Part shown: positions 8,830 through 17,214 of the stretch, in pieces | Layout of the letters: each line of letters starts with the position of its first letter | Numbering within the stretch: position 1 is the first letter of the stretch | NCBI RefSeq assembly: GCF_002261355.1 | Contig: NZ_NEVU01000003.1 | Coordinates: 868,001-932,000 of the forward strand | Direction: 5' to 3' | From: Bordetella genomosp. 12 | GTDB lineage: Bacteria > Pseudomonadota > Gammaproteobacteria > Burkholderiales > Burkholderiaceae_B | Length of the DNA: 64,000 bases | The notes under the pieces: generated by a model | Told to the model about the DNA's origin: nothing | The model's database searches: none | The model's input: the letters and a program-made list of their open reading frames with translations, nothing else | Program-made: the position numbers and the translations under genes

Positions 8830-9507
8830 CCTCGCCTCCGGGGCAACACTTCGCCCCTGATACAAATAAACCACAAAAAAATGCACGCTAGCCCTGCGTC
8901 TCAGATTGAGTCAGGGCGGCCCTCCCTGTTTCACTCGCCCCCTTCACATCAGACTAAGCGGCAATTTGGCCTAACAATATGACTTTAAGATATTAGCTAG
9001 GTATTGACGTTGCTTAATAGATACGTAATGATTGCATCAACTCTGCTCTTTAACAACACAACACCGATAAATACCGTGCCCTGCTCGATTCCGAGCGGTG
9101 CGAGTGCACGGCTACCCGTGTCGTCAGCACCATGCGGGGCGACATGCACCTGGGTAGGAGCAAAGCAGGTGAAAAATCATCCATCTTTTGGACCGGTAGC
9201 GACTGGTGTCAACTGAGAGTGTGGATGACGATCCGTATCAACGGACGCCGGTGCTGCCAAAGGCAGACCAAATTTGACGGATGGCGCGTAATCCATCAAT
9301 GACAGCGGCAAAGACCGCAGTTCCTAGCACCCCGACGAACCGCACAGCGGGTCCAGCGGCGGGCACTACTGGGAATGATCCAAGCACCCAGCCCCCATCG
9401 CGGCACCTTGGCGGGCTGCTCACGACGGCGCGAACAGCGCCGGCTTTGGAAAGCATCCTCGCAGCACATCATTCAGGGTGCTTCCCAAGGTCCCAACGGA
9501 GGAAGAA
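8830..9507. other. Intergenic region, no confident gene
   Basis: Roughly 680 bases separate the XRE gene from the AlpA-like gene. Open frames exist (9004-9216 plus, 9281-9511 plus, 9238-9456 minus), but none has a recognisable domain. The minus-strand 72-codon frame 9238-9456 encodes an unusually even, hydrophobic product and is the best candidate if anything is coded. The segment 8940-9060 is AT-rich and could hold promoters. Confidence 0.4.
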
Positions 9508-9762
9508 ATGAAGGAACAACAGGCTCAGCCGACGGCATTCGGCTTCCCGTCAACCGGACATCACACCCCGGGTGCGCCCGACCAGGCACTTCTATACCGG
9601 ATTCATACGGCGGAAGCCAAGCTGGGAGTCTCCAGGTCGACGATTTACCGCCTCGTGAATGAAGGTGAGCTAGTGCTGATCAAGATCGGCAAACGATCCA
9701 GTGGGATCACTGCAGCGAGTCTTCACGCGCTAATCGAGCGCAACAAGGCGCTTGCTTGCTGA
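9508..9762 (+). CDS. AlpA-like excisionase/regulator (HTH_17)
   Basis: The 84-residue product has the MerR-like winged-helix fold of AlpA/excisionase proteins. The motif is in YRIHTAEAKLGVSRSTIYRLVNEGELVLIKIGKRSSG, about residues 29-66: a helix-turn-helix followed by a wing ending in Lys/Arg-Ser-Ser-Gly. Such proteins often activate or accompany the integrase of P4-like elements, acting as a directionality factor or transcription activator. ATG 9508 is preceded by a strong GGAGGAAG (9498-9505), which settles the start against an ATG at 9478. The gene is convergent with the integrase gene, with about 10 bases between them. The family is clear; its role in excision is inferred from context. Confidence 0.85.
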   Translation: MKEQQAQPTAFGFPSTGHHTPGAPDQALLYRIHTAEAKLGVSRSTIYRLVNEGELVLIKIGKRSSGITAASLHALIERNKALAC

Positions 9763-9771
9763 AGCAAAGCA

Positions 9772-11037
9772 CTATGCGCGCTTCATATGCAAAACCGTGG
9801 CGGAGTCAGCCTGCTCATGCAGGAAGTCCGCCCACACTTGCATAACAACACGACGCTCGTCCTCAAACCGCGCCCGGTCATAGGCGGCCTGAATATCATC
9901 CGCCTTCGCATGGGCCAATTGGGCTTCCAGCACATCAATATCGATTTTCAGCCTCTCACGCGCCACAGTACGCAGCATGGCCCTGAAGCCGTGAGTGGCA
10001 TGCTGACCCTGGAATCCCATGTCTCGCAACGCCTTGCTGAGCGCATCGCGGTGAAGGTGGGGGTTACCCCGCTTCCCCACCCCAGGAAACACATGTTCTC
10101 CCCCGCCATACTGGCGCATTTCGTTTAACATTTCGACAGCCTGCTTCGGCAGGCTCACCACATGCTCAATCCGGGTTTTCATCTTGTGGGCCGGAATGCA
10201 CCATTCGGCCCGGTCCAGATCCATCTCAGCCCAACGGGCGGACGCGACAACACCCGGCCGGGAAGCTGTGTAAGCGGCTAATAGAAGGCCGCCGCGAACA
10301 ACCCTGCCGTCGTACCCCATGATTGCCCTTATGAGCGGCCCTACGCCCTGTATTTTGGTGATCGCAGGTATATGACCCCCACGATGTCGTGGCAACGCTC
10401 GTTGCAACCGAAGAAGCTGATCGTCGCTGCGGATACCGCGCACAATGCAGTAATCGACGATACCGTTGAGACATTGACGTGCCTTCACGGCAATGGATGG
10501 GGTTGCGGTCGCGAGACTGATCAATACCGGCACAACGTCTTTACTCGCAAGTGTCCGCATGTCGGCACCACCAAGTAGTGGCTGCAGACGCTTCTGAACG
10601 ATGAAGGTTGATTTGCTGTAGGTTGCTGGCGCCCAACCAGGCTTACGGTCTTCAAGCCACGCATCAGACAAGACCGTAAAGGAATGCTTTCGCGCATCCT
10701 CCGCATCCTGCTGTTGTTTAATCTCTGCAAGCGACAGGGTTTCACGTTCCATCCTGAGGCGGTCATATAAGCCTTCAGGAGATTCGCCCATGCGAACTTT
10801 CTGATGCAACTGTGCAGCGGCTTGATGCGCAACTGCTATCCCCATATCGGGATAGATGCCGACGATCTTCTTACCTCGGCGACCGTCGGGTTCACGGTAC
10901 CTGACCTGCCATTGTTTCACACCGCTTGGCAGCACCACCAGAAACAAACCCTGACCTGAGGCGAGGGTGTATGCAGTATTACGTGGCTTCGCCTTACTGG
11001 CCGCCAATTCCGTCAGCTGTTTAGCAAGCTTGGGCAT
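9772..11037 (-). CDS. int: P4-type tyrosine integrase (site-specific recombinase)
   Basis: The 421-residue product is a tyrosine recombinase that would integrate the element at tRNA-Leu(GAG). The N-terminal DUF4102-like domain (about 1-100) includes LASGQGLFLVVLPSGVKQW and YREPDGRRGKKIVGIYP. The catalytic domain has the first Arg in AAYTASRPGVVASARW, the HGFRAMLRT box (His and second Arg), LAHAKADDIQAAYDRAR with the downstream His, and a candidate nucleophile Tyr in AAYDR. I chose ATG 11037 (MPKLAKQL) over the upstream frame to 11103, which runs into probable arm-site repeats. The gene lies 188 bases from the 3' end of the tRNA, the standard layout for P4-type integrases. Confidence 0.93.
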   Translation of the reverse strand: MPKLAKQLTELAASKAKPRNTAYTLASGQGLFLVVLPSGVKQWQVRYREPDGRRGKKIVGIYPDMGIAVAHQAAAQLHQKVRMGESPEGLYDRLRMERETLSLAEIKQQQDAEDARKHSFTVLSDAWLEDRKPGWAPATYSKSTFIVQKRLQPLLGGADMRTLASKDVVPVLISLATATPSIAVKARQCLNGIVDYCIVRGIRSDDQLLRLQRALPRHRGGHIPAITKIQGVGPLIRAIMGYDGRVVRGGLLLAAYTASRPGVVASARWAEMDLDRAEWCIPAHKMKTRIEHVVSLPKQAVEMLNEMRQYGGGEHVFPGVGKRGNPHLHRDALSKALRDMGFQGQHATHGFRAMLRTVARERLKIDIDVLEAQLAHAKADDIQAAYDRARFEDERRVVMQVWADFLHEQADSATVLHMKRA

Positions 11038-11054
11038 CGATTTAATCTCAAAGT

Positions 11055-11195
11055 GGGCATGATTTGGGTACCTGTATTCTAAGGTACCCAAACAAGTACC
11101 CAAAAACTCGGCATTTAACGAAACTCTCTGAGACGCACTGAACGCAAAAAACCCGCATGAAGCTAATGTTCATGCGGGTTTCGGGTACTTTACAA
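11055..11195. repeat. GGTAC-type repeats beside the integrase (candidate arm sites)
   Basis: Short repeats containing GGGTAC or its complement GTACCC recur between the integrase start and the tRNA: about 11065-11071, 11082-11089, 11094-11100 and 11183-11188. Their clustering at the element end suggests integrase arm-type binding sites. This is inference from position and repetition only. Confidence 0.35.
11149..11181 (-). terminator. Terminator downstream of tRNA-Leu(GAG)
   Basis: A 13-bp perfect inverted repeat (arms 11149-11161 and 11169-11181, core ACCCGCATGAA) encloses a 7-base loop. On the minus strand it is followed by a run of Ts, so it would stop transcription leaving the tRNA before it enters the integrase gene. 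Confidence 0.65.
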
Positions 11196-11225
11196 GCCGC
11201 TCTGGAACGACCTGATTTTTAACTG

Positions 11226-11310
11226 TGGTGCCGACGGCGAGACTCGAACTCGCACAGCTTTCGCCACTACCCCCTCAAGATAGCGTGTCTACCAATTTCA
11301 CCACGTCGGC
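11226..11310 (-). tRNA. leuU: tRNA-Leu(GAG), attachment site of the element
   Basis: The minus strand reads as a complete 85-nt type II tRNA. The acceptor stem is GCCGACG paired with CGTCGGC, with CCA encoded at 11226-11228. The D arm has GAAATTGGTAGACACG, the anticodon loop TTGAGGG gives GAG, and the T arm has GTTCGAGTC. Its 3' end faces the integrase, so the conserved 3' segment is the probable attB/attR core. I cannot see the matching repeat because the other end of the element lies outside the window. In many betaproteobacteria this tRNA lies between secG and nuoA. Confidence 0.95.
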
Positions 11311-11421
11311 TAAGACTTCACTCCCAAGTGCGTAAACCCAAAAAGCATTCACGTCCTAGGAAGTCGGGCATTCTAGCATGATTTTTTAGGCCATGCCAAG
11401 ATGCCCGATCAGCGATGCGCC

Positions 11422-13815
11422 TCAGTACTGGTAGCGCATCGTCAGCATGACGCTGCGCGGCTGGCCATAGTAGTTTTGACGCGATTCACCGCCCAGCTTC
11501 TCGTAATAGACCCGATCGAAAAGATTGTCGACCGTCAGGGTTGCCTCCAGATGCTTGTCGTAGCGGTAGCCAATCTGGGCCGACACGGTGGTGAAGCTGC
11601 CCTGCTTCCAACGCACGTCGTCTGACTCTTCGTAAAAGCCGCTGTTAAAGCGCACCCCCGCGCCCACCGAGAACCCTTGCAAGGCTGGCTGCCTGAAATG
11701 GTAGCGGGTCCAAAGGCTGATCGCGTGGCGCGGTGTGATCGCGCTGAAGGTCTGACCCTTGGTCGAGTCCGGCGCCTCCAGATACTTGGTGTCCGTATAA
11801 GCATACCCGGCAATGACATCCCAGCCCGGAAATGGTGAACCGCTCACCTCGGTTTCAAAACCCTGGCTGCGGACTTTACCGGCGGCCACCGAGAAGTAAG
11901 GATTATCCGGGTCGGTCATGGCCCGATTGCGATCGACGATCTGAAAGAGCGCCGCATGCGTATTCAGGCGGCCGTCGAGCAATTCGCCTTTGACACCCGT
12001 CTCGATCTGCCGGCCCGTACGCGGCTTCAATGTGCTGCCCTGAGCCGTCGTGTCCGTCTGCGGCTGGAAGATGCTGGTGTAGCTGACATAGGCCGACCAT
12101 TGCGGCGTGAAGTCATAGATCAAGCCCGCATAAGGCGAGGTGCGGGCATCGATGCGATCGATGTTCTGGCTGAAGTCGTCGAAATAGAAGTTGTTGTTGC
12201 GCGCATCATTCTTCCACCAGGACAAGCGGGCCCCGGCGATCAGTTTCCAGGCATCGGCCAGTTGCACATTCGCGCGCGTATACAGCCCGAACTGCGTCAC
12301 CCGCCCCAGGCTGCCATTGACGCGATCCATCTCGGGCTGGGGAAAACTGGTCACGGGGTTGTAGATATTGCTCGGATAAACCGTACCGCCGCCGTAACTG
12401 AAGTCCTTGATGGTGTGCCGGTAGTCGGCGCCGATCAGCAGGCTGTGCTCGCGCCCGAAGAGATCCACCGGCAAGTTGAGGTTCACATCCCCGCCGGTCG
12501 TCTTCCAATGGTTGCGGTACGACCAGGCGATGAGATTGGTATCGCCTGTCACCGGGTTGACCGCGCTGTTGCTCCAGGTGGTGTTGCGCACCGGGTTGTC
12601 GATGTCACGATGAAACACACTGGCCTTGATGCGTCCTCCGCCATCCAGGCGGTGCTCCAGATCGGCAAATATCTCGGTGGTTTCCTCTTCGATGCGATTC
12701 CAGTCCGCGCTCAGGTTGGTGGCGCGCTTGACGTCGAGCAGGCTGCCATCGGCATACGCGGGCAGGCCGAAGGACGGCGTGCTGCGATTGCGCTGCCAGG
12801 CAAAGCCCGCGGCCACGGTCGTGCGCGGGGCGATATCGGCTTCGACCACGCCATAGAACACGGGATGCTCGGATTTCACCCGGCTCATGAAGGAGCCGCG
12901 GTCATCGTAGCCCGCCACGAAACGCCCTCGCACCTTGCCTTCACTGTCAAAAGGCGTGCTCAGATCCGCCACGGCGCGGTAGTAATCCCAGGATCCCACG
13001 CTGGTTTGCGCGCTGAACGCAAAATCCTGCAGCGGCCGCTTGCGCACGAGGTTGATGGTGCCTCCCGGCTCTCCCGTGCCCTGATACAGGCCCGACGGGC
13101 CGCGCAGGACTTCGATGCGGTCGTACACGGCCAGATCGAGCCCGGTAGACAGGTCGCCCGACCCGGCCGGCATGGACATCCCGTCGACCTGGACGGTATC
13201 CATGGCATAGCCGCGCGAGATATAACCAGATATGCCGGCGCCTGCGCTTAAGGTCTCCACCGTGATGCCCGTCACATTGCGCATGGCATCGGACAAGCTG
13301 TTCATGTTCTGATCGTCCATCTGCTGGCGGGTGACCACGGACACCGACTGCGGGATCTCGCGCAGGGTCTGCGTGCCCTTGCCTAGCGTCAGGGCGTTGC
13401 TCGCATAGGATCCGCTGCCTTCCGTGACACCCGGCGCGGCCCGCCCCGTGACGGTGACGGCAGGCAACTCGCTCACGCTGCTCAATCGGCTGAGGACATA
13501 ACTGCCCGCGCCATCGGGCCGCGCCTGAAAACCGCTGCCGGCCAGGAGCCGGTTAAAGCCTTCCTGCGTGTCCACACTGCCCGTCAGCCCGCCACTGCTG
13601 CGCCCGGCCAGTTGCGCCGGATCGAAGATCAATTGCACGCCAACCGCCGCCGCGTAATTGGCGAGCACCGCCGCCAGCGGCCCCCCGGTGATCACGACTG
13701 AATGGGCCGACTGGGCATGCGCCGGGCCTGAGGCAGCCAGAATTAGCGCACTGCTCAGTGCCGAGCAGAGCATGGCCTTGCGCCGACCCGAGCGCGCGCG
13801 TTGACGTGCATTCAC
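11422..13815 (-). CDS. TonB-dependent siderophore receptor with signalling domain (set 1)
   Basis: The outer-membrane receptor imports a ferric siderophore using TonB energy and signals its presence to FecR. From GTG 13815 it has 797 residues: a signal peptide ending near PAHA-QS (about residue 34), an STN signalling domain (about 40-105, GPLAAVLANYAAAVGVQLIF), a PAVTVTG linker, a plug with TLREIPQSVSVVTRQQMDDQ, and a 22-strand barrel ending in an aromatic residue (MRYQY). I prefer GTG 13815 because AGGAAGG lies just upstream; ATG 13848 has no spaced ribosome site. It is the last gene of the minus-strand sigma-FecR-receptor set. The ligand is unknown; the type resembles Bordetella BfrZ-like receptors. 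Confidence 0.93.
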   Translation of the reverse strand: MNARQRARSGRRKAMLCSALSSALILAASGPAHAQSAHSVVITGGPLAAVLANYAAAVGVQLIFDPAQLAGRSSGGLTGSVDTQEGFNRLLAGSGFQARPDGAGSYVLSRLSSVSELPAVTVTGRAAPGVTEGSGSYASNALTLGKGTQTLREIPQSVSVVTRQQMDDQNMNSLSDAMRNVTGITVETLSAGAGISGYISRGYAMDTVQVDGMSMPAGSGDLSTGLDLAVYDRIEVLRGPSGLYQGTGEPGGTINLVRKRPLQDFAFSAQTSVGSWDYYRAVADLSTPFDSEGKVRGRFVAGYDDRGSFMSRVKSEHPVFYGVVEADIAPRTTVAAGFAWQRNRSTPSFGLPAYADGSLLDVKRATNLSADWNRIEEETTEIFADLEHRLDGGGRIKASVFHRDIDNPVRNTTWSNSAVNPVTGDTNLIAWSYRNHWKTTGGDVNLNLPVDLFGREHSLLIGADYRHTIKDFSYGGGTVYPSNIYNPVTSFPQPEMDRVNGSLGRVTQFGLYTRANVQLADAWKLIAGARLSWWKNDARNNNFYFDDFSQNIDRIDARTSPYAGLIYDFTPQWSAYVSYTSIFQPQTDTTAQGSTLKPRTGRQIETGVKGELLDGRLNTHAALFQIVDRNRAMTDPDNPYFSVAAGKVRSQGFETEVSGSPFPGWDVIAGYAYTDTKYLEAPDSTKGQTFSAITPRHAISLWTRYHFRQPALQGFSVGAGVRFNSGFYEESDDVRWKQGSFTTVSAQIGYRYDKHLEATLTVDNLFDRVYYEKLGGESRQNYYGQPRSVMLTMRYQY

Positions 13816-13917
13816 AATTTCATCCTTCCTGTGTGTGCGTGGCGGCATCCCCTCGATGCGGCTTCACTTCCATAGCCGGATGAAAAACAAAAAGTGATCA
13901 GGTCCAAGAGAAAAAAA

Positions 13918-14859
13918 TCAAACGCGGGGTCCGAGCGTGGTCCAGTAAGGCCCCAGCCGGGCAATGCGCAGATCAAGCCGCCTGACCAACAAGGCCAGGG
14001 CGGCATCGGTGTCGGCCACGGACAAGGCGCCCGATACCCGCATGGCGGCCACGCGCGGCTCGCAGCGCAACACGCCCCGGCGATAGCGCGACAGTTCGCT
14101 CAGCACCTCGCCCAGCGGCCAGTCGGTCACCACCAGCATGCCGTGCTCCCACGCGATGGCACTGGGTTGCACGGCCTGATAATCGCTCGCCCCATCGGCC
14201 AAGAGCGTCGCCTGCTGGCCGGCTGACAAACGCCGCGAGGCGGCGGCGCGTGGCCGCAGCTCCACCGCCTGCTCAAAGACAGCCACCTGGCTCGAGCCTT
14301 GCCCTTGACGCACGCTGAAGCGCGTGCCCAGCGCCTCGACCTCGCCCTGGGCGGTTTCCACCAGCAGCGGTCTGCCGGGCTGCGCCGGGCCGGATGTCAG
14401 CAAAATTTCGCCTGCGATCAAACGCAAGCGGCGCTGCCGGAAGGTGAACTGCTGCTCCACTGCGCTGTCGGTATTCAATACCAGCACCGAACCATCGTCC
14501 AGCGACCAGGCGCGGCGTTCGCCGACCCCGGTGCCGTAAGTCGCGCTCCAGCGCGGCGCCTGCTTCCAGGCCACCCAGCCGGCCGGCAACGCCACCGACG
14601 CCGCTACCACGGCCCGCAGCAGGCCGCGCCGGCGCTGCCCGCGCAAACGCAGCACTTCCCGGCCCAGATCGCCGGGCAATTGCGCAAAGCTGCCCATGAC
14701 GGCCTGCGCGCGCGCCCAGGCCTGGGCGTGCGACTCGCTTTGCGCAAGCCAGAGAGAAAACTCATGCCTTGCCTGCTCGTCCGGCGTTTCATAGCGCATA
14801 CGGATCGCCCAGTCCGCGGCCGCCTCCAGCAGGGCCGCATCCAGATGCTTTGCACTCAT
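13918..14859 (-). CDS. FecR-family anti-sigma/signal transducer (set 1)
   Basis: This 313-residue inner-membrane regulator carries the signal from the receptor's STN domain to the adjacent sigma factor. The N-terminal cytoplasmic FecR_N part (about 1-60) has AADWAIRMRYETPDEQARHEFSLWL in pieces typical of the family, ending HAQAWARAQ. One membrane segment lies at about 79-98 (VVAASVALPAGWVAW). The periplasmic FecR domain follows (GERRAWSLDDGSVLVLNTDS, about 113-132, and a GEVEALGTRFSV block). The start codon overlaps the sigma gene stop by four bases (ATGA, 14856-14859), so translation is probably coupled. The receptor gene starts about 100 bases downstream. Confidence 0.93.
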   Translation of the reverse strand: MSAKHLDAALLEAAADWAIRMRYETPDEQARHEFSLWLAQSESHAQAWARAQAVMGSFAQLPGDLGREVLRLRGQRRRGLLRAVVAASVALPAGWVAWKQAPRWSATYGTGVGERRAWSLDDGSVLVLNTDSAVEQQFTFRQRRLRLIAGEILLTSGPAQPGRPLLVETAQGEVEALGTRFSVRQGQGSSQVAVFEQAVELRPRAAASRRLSAGQQATLLADGASDYQAVQPSAIAWEHGMLVVTDWPLGEVLSELSRYRRGVLRCEPRVAAMRVSGALSVADTDAALALLVRRLDLRIARLGPYWTTLGPRV

Positions 14860-15362
14860 GCGGCGGCCATGCAGGTTACCAGCGCCTTATGCACATGCCG
14901 GCGCACCGTGATGACGGGCTTGCCGCAACGTTCGGCGATCTCGGCCAGCGTCAGGCCATCGAGCTGCGCGAGCAGAAACATCTCGCGAGTCAGACGGGGC
15001 AGGCGATCCAGCATGGCATCGATCTGAACCAGCGTCTGCACGATGATCAGTCCCGTCTCAGGCGACGGCACCTGCGGCTCGGGCAAATGGGCAATCGCTT
15101 CCAGATAGGCCTGCTGCACGGCCCGGCGGCGCCAGTGATCGATCAGCAAGCCTTTGGCGATATGGGTGATGAAGGCGCGCGGCTCTTCCCGCAACTCGAC
15201 GCCTTGCCGTCCGGCGATCAGGCGCACGAAGGTGTCTTGGGCCAGATCCGCAGCGTCGCCGGCATCGCCCAATTTGCGGCAAAGCCAGCCCTGCAACCAG
15301 CCATGATGACGGCGGTACAGGGTTTCGATGACAGGGAGGGTGAGCGGATCGGGGGCTGGCAA
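14856..15362 (-). CDS. FecI-like ECF sigma factor (set 1)
   Basis: This 168-residue iron-starvation sigma factor directs RNA polymerase to the neighbouring receptor promoter. Region 2 is at about residues 14-80 (YRRHHGWLQGWL, DAADLAQDTFVRLI, FITHIAKGLLIDHWRRR). Region 4 is at about 110-165 (LTREMFLLAQLDGLTLAEIAE then a VITVRRHVHKAL helix-turn-helix). The start at 15362 is a TTG; no better in-frame ATG exists. A Fur-like box lies just upstream at 15380-15398, so expression should rise under iron limitation. It overlaps fecR by four bases. The assignment is secure at family level. Confidence 0.93.
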   Translation of the reverse strand: MPAPDPLTLPVIETLYRRHHGWLQGWLCRKLGDAGDAADLAQDTFVRLIAGRQGVELREEPRAFITHIAKGLLIDHWRRRAVQQAYLEAIAHLPEPQVPSPETGLIIVQTLVQIDAMLDRLPRLTREMFLLAQLDGLTLAEIAERCGKPVITVRRHVHKALVTCMAAA

Positions 15363-15379
15363 AGTGCCAGCAGTCTAAC

Positions 15380-15398
15380 GAATAAGAATGAGAAATAC
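15380..15398 (-). promoter_or_regulatory. Fur-box-like sequence upstream of sigma gene, set 1
   Basis: The sequence AATAAGAATGAGAAATAC (plus strand) lies 18 bases before the TTG start of the sigma gene. It matches the repeated NATWAT-like pattern of Fur boxes and resembles boxes at five other iron genes in this window. Confidence 0.55.
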
Positions 15399-15495
15399 TA
15401 TTAACAAGATGGCGGCGCGGCGTTGACGCAACACTTGCCCGCCTCCCGCGCAAGCCTCCCCCGGGCGCCTGCTGCGCAGGCAGGCGCGAACGGGA

Positions 15496-17103
15496 TCACA
15501 GACCGGACACCGTCATATCGCCGGGATAATCGATGGAGAACTTCAAGCGAGCCTCGCGCGACTGCCCCGGCTTGAGTGTCCAGTTCCAGGTAAGTTTGCC
15601 CTCATCGCCCTTCTCGGCGTCGCTGGACGACAACAGTTTGACCACGATTTTTTCATGCCGCGAGACCGGCAGCCGGTCAGAGAATGCAACGTGGACCTCG
15701 CTGGCCTTGTTGTTCTTGACGCGGAATTCATATTCATAGGTCTGACGCCGGCCGTTGCCCGAGAAACCCGTGCTCTCTGTTTTGCGGTCCAGCAGGATTC
15801 GCTTGACCGACACCCCGTCGTCGGCACCCAGCGCCAGATCCAGCTTCTCGCCCGGCATGACGGTCGGAATGGTGCTGGTAGCCAGAAAGGCATCCCCCAG
15901 AAAGCTGTTCAACGCGCCCGCCAGCAAGGGATAGTCGGTGCCGTTATTGACCTTGGCGGTGAGGTACATGGTCTCGCGCAGGGCCGGCACGGCCTGGTAT
16001 TGCAGCTCGGCCGGCAGGCTGGCCGAGGTGATCGCGACCCGCTGCGTGGCGCTTCCGGAAGGCAGCGTCGCGGGGCTGTCTATGACGAAGGACGCGCTGG
16101 TCTGTTCGTTGCGCACACCGGCTTGCGCGATCTCCGCCGCTGCGACGGCCTCGTCCGCCGCCAGCCCGGCCTGCGGCCGGGCCTTGGCGTCATAGCGCAC
16201 GGCGGCCAGCGGCGCGGGCGGCACGAGCGCTGGCGGGGCGGCCGCGTCCAGCACCCAGGGAGTTTGCGTGGGCGCGGCTCCGCCCAGAGCCGGCCGCGCC
16301 GTGGACAGTGTCAGTTTGACCTTGTTCCAGTCCTCACCGGTGTTCTGCCGCACGACACCGAAATAGGCCAGGTCGACATGGCCGTCGTTTTTGCCCAGGC
16401 GCACATCGTAGGCGGGGGTCCAGCGCGCGCCCGGCACGGCATACGATAGCCCGATGTCCACCTTGCCTGCCCGCGCCAGCTTCAGGCGCAGGGTCACCGC
16501 CTTGCTCTGGCGGCCCAGCTCGCCACGCACCTGCTGCTGACTGGCCTGCAGGACCTCGAGCTCGCGCTGGCCGATCTCGCGCTGGGCAGCGATGCGCCGC
16601 AACCCCGCCAAGGCCCGGGCCAGCGTGTCCGCGCTGGCCGCCTGGATGTTGTTGAGCTGCTCGAGCGTCAGGCGGGAACCATCGCGCGCAGGCTCGGCCG
16701 CCCCCCGCTGCACCAGGCCCACCCATTCGCGCTGATTCTCCAGCACGGCGGCCTCGTCATCCAGGCTGGCCAACCTGGCCTGCAGCTGCCGCACCTGCTC
16801 GTCGATCGCCTTGAGGCGATCGTTGCTGCGCTCGGCCAGCAGGACCGTGCCGGTCTTGACGTCGAGCAGCGTGGCCTGACCGTTGCTGCGGGCCGCCACC
16901 TGCACCGAATTGTCCTGCAAGGTGGCGGGCAGCTTGTCCAACACCAGCTCGTGCTCGCCGGCCGGCAGCTCGACGCTGGCTTGGCGGGACACGACGGCGC
17001 GGTCCTGATAGACCGTGACCGCCTCGATCGCCGACGGCAGCGGGGCGGACTGGCCCAGGCCAGGCAGTGCAAGAGCAAACAGAACCGGGAGCAAATAGCG
17101 CAC
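15496..17103 (-). CDS. DUF4139 (mucoidy-inhibitor MuiA-like) exported protein
   Basis: The 535-residue product has the DUF4140 N-terminal and DUF4139 C-terminal domains of the MuiA-like family; its function is unknown. From GTG 17103 the protein begins with a signal peptide (MRYLLPVLFALALPGLG, cleavage near QSAP). DUF4140 follows (about 25-120, AVTVYQDRAVVSRQ and DVKTGTVLLA), then a coiled-coil stretch (about 90-220). DUF4139 (about 220-530) includes LSYAVPGARWTPAYDVRLG and ends FSIDYPGDMTVSGL. The frame continues upstream to a TTG at 17178, but GTG 17103 places the signal peptide correctly. It lies between the ABC transporter and sigma genes on the same strand; no functional link to iron is evident. 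Confidence 0.85.
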   Translation of the reverse strand: MRYLLPVLFALALPGLGQSAPLPSAIEAVTVYQDRAVVSRQASVELPAGEHELVLDKLPATLQDNSVQVAARSNGQATLLDVKTGTVLLAERSNDRLKAIDEQVRQLQARLASLDDEAAVLENQREWVGLVQRGAAEPARDGSRLTLEQLNNIQAASADTLARALAGLRRIAAQREIGQRELEVLQASQQQVRGELGRQSKAVTLRLKLARAGKVDIGLSYAVPGARWTPAYDVRLGKNDGHVDLAYFGVVRQNTGEDWNKVKLTLSTARPALGGAAPTQTPWVLDAAAPPALVPPAPLAAVRYDAKARPQAGLAADEAVAAAEIAQAGVRNEQTSASFVIDSPATLPSGSATQRVAITSASLPAELQYQAVPALRETMYLTAKVNNGTDYPLLAGALNSFLGDAFLATSTIPTVMPGEKLDLALGADDGVSVKRILLDRKTESTGFSGNGRRQTYEYEFRVKNNKASEVHVAFSDRLPVSRHEKIVVKLLSSSDAEKGDEGKLTWNWTLKPGQSREARLKFSIDYPGDMTVSGL

Positions 17104-17214
17104 AGCAGCACCTGAGAGAAAGGGGGTACGGCGCAATGTAGCCCGCGGCGCCGGCCGCCGGTTTACAGAACATGACAATGACGACAGGGCGCTACCGCGC
17201 TGCCGGCAGGCGCG

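Noticed and set aside
9238-9456. 72-codon minus-strand frame between the XRE and AlpA-like genes
   Set aside because: No recognised domain or convincing ribosome site; I mention it as a candidate only and do not call a gene.
11956-13251. Plus-strand open frame opposite the set 1 receptor
   Set aside because: Same reason: an antisense shadow of a well-supported receptor gene.
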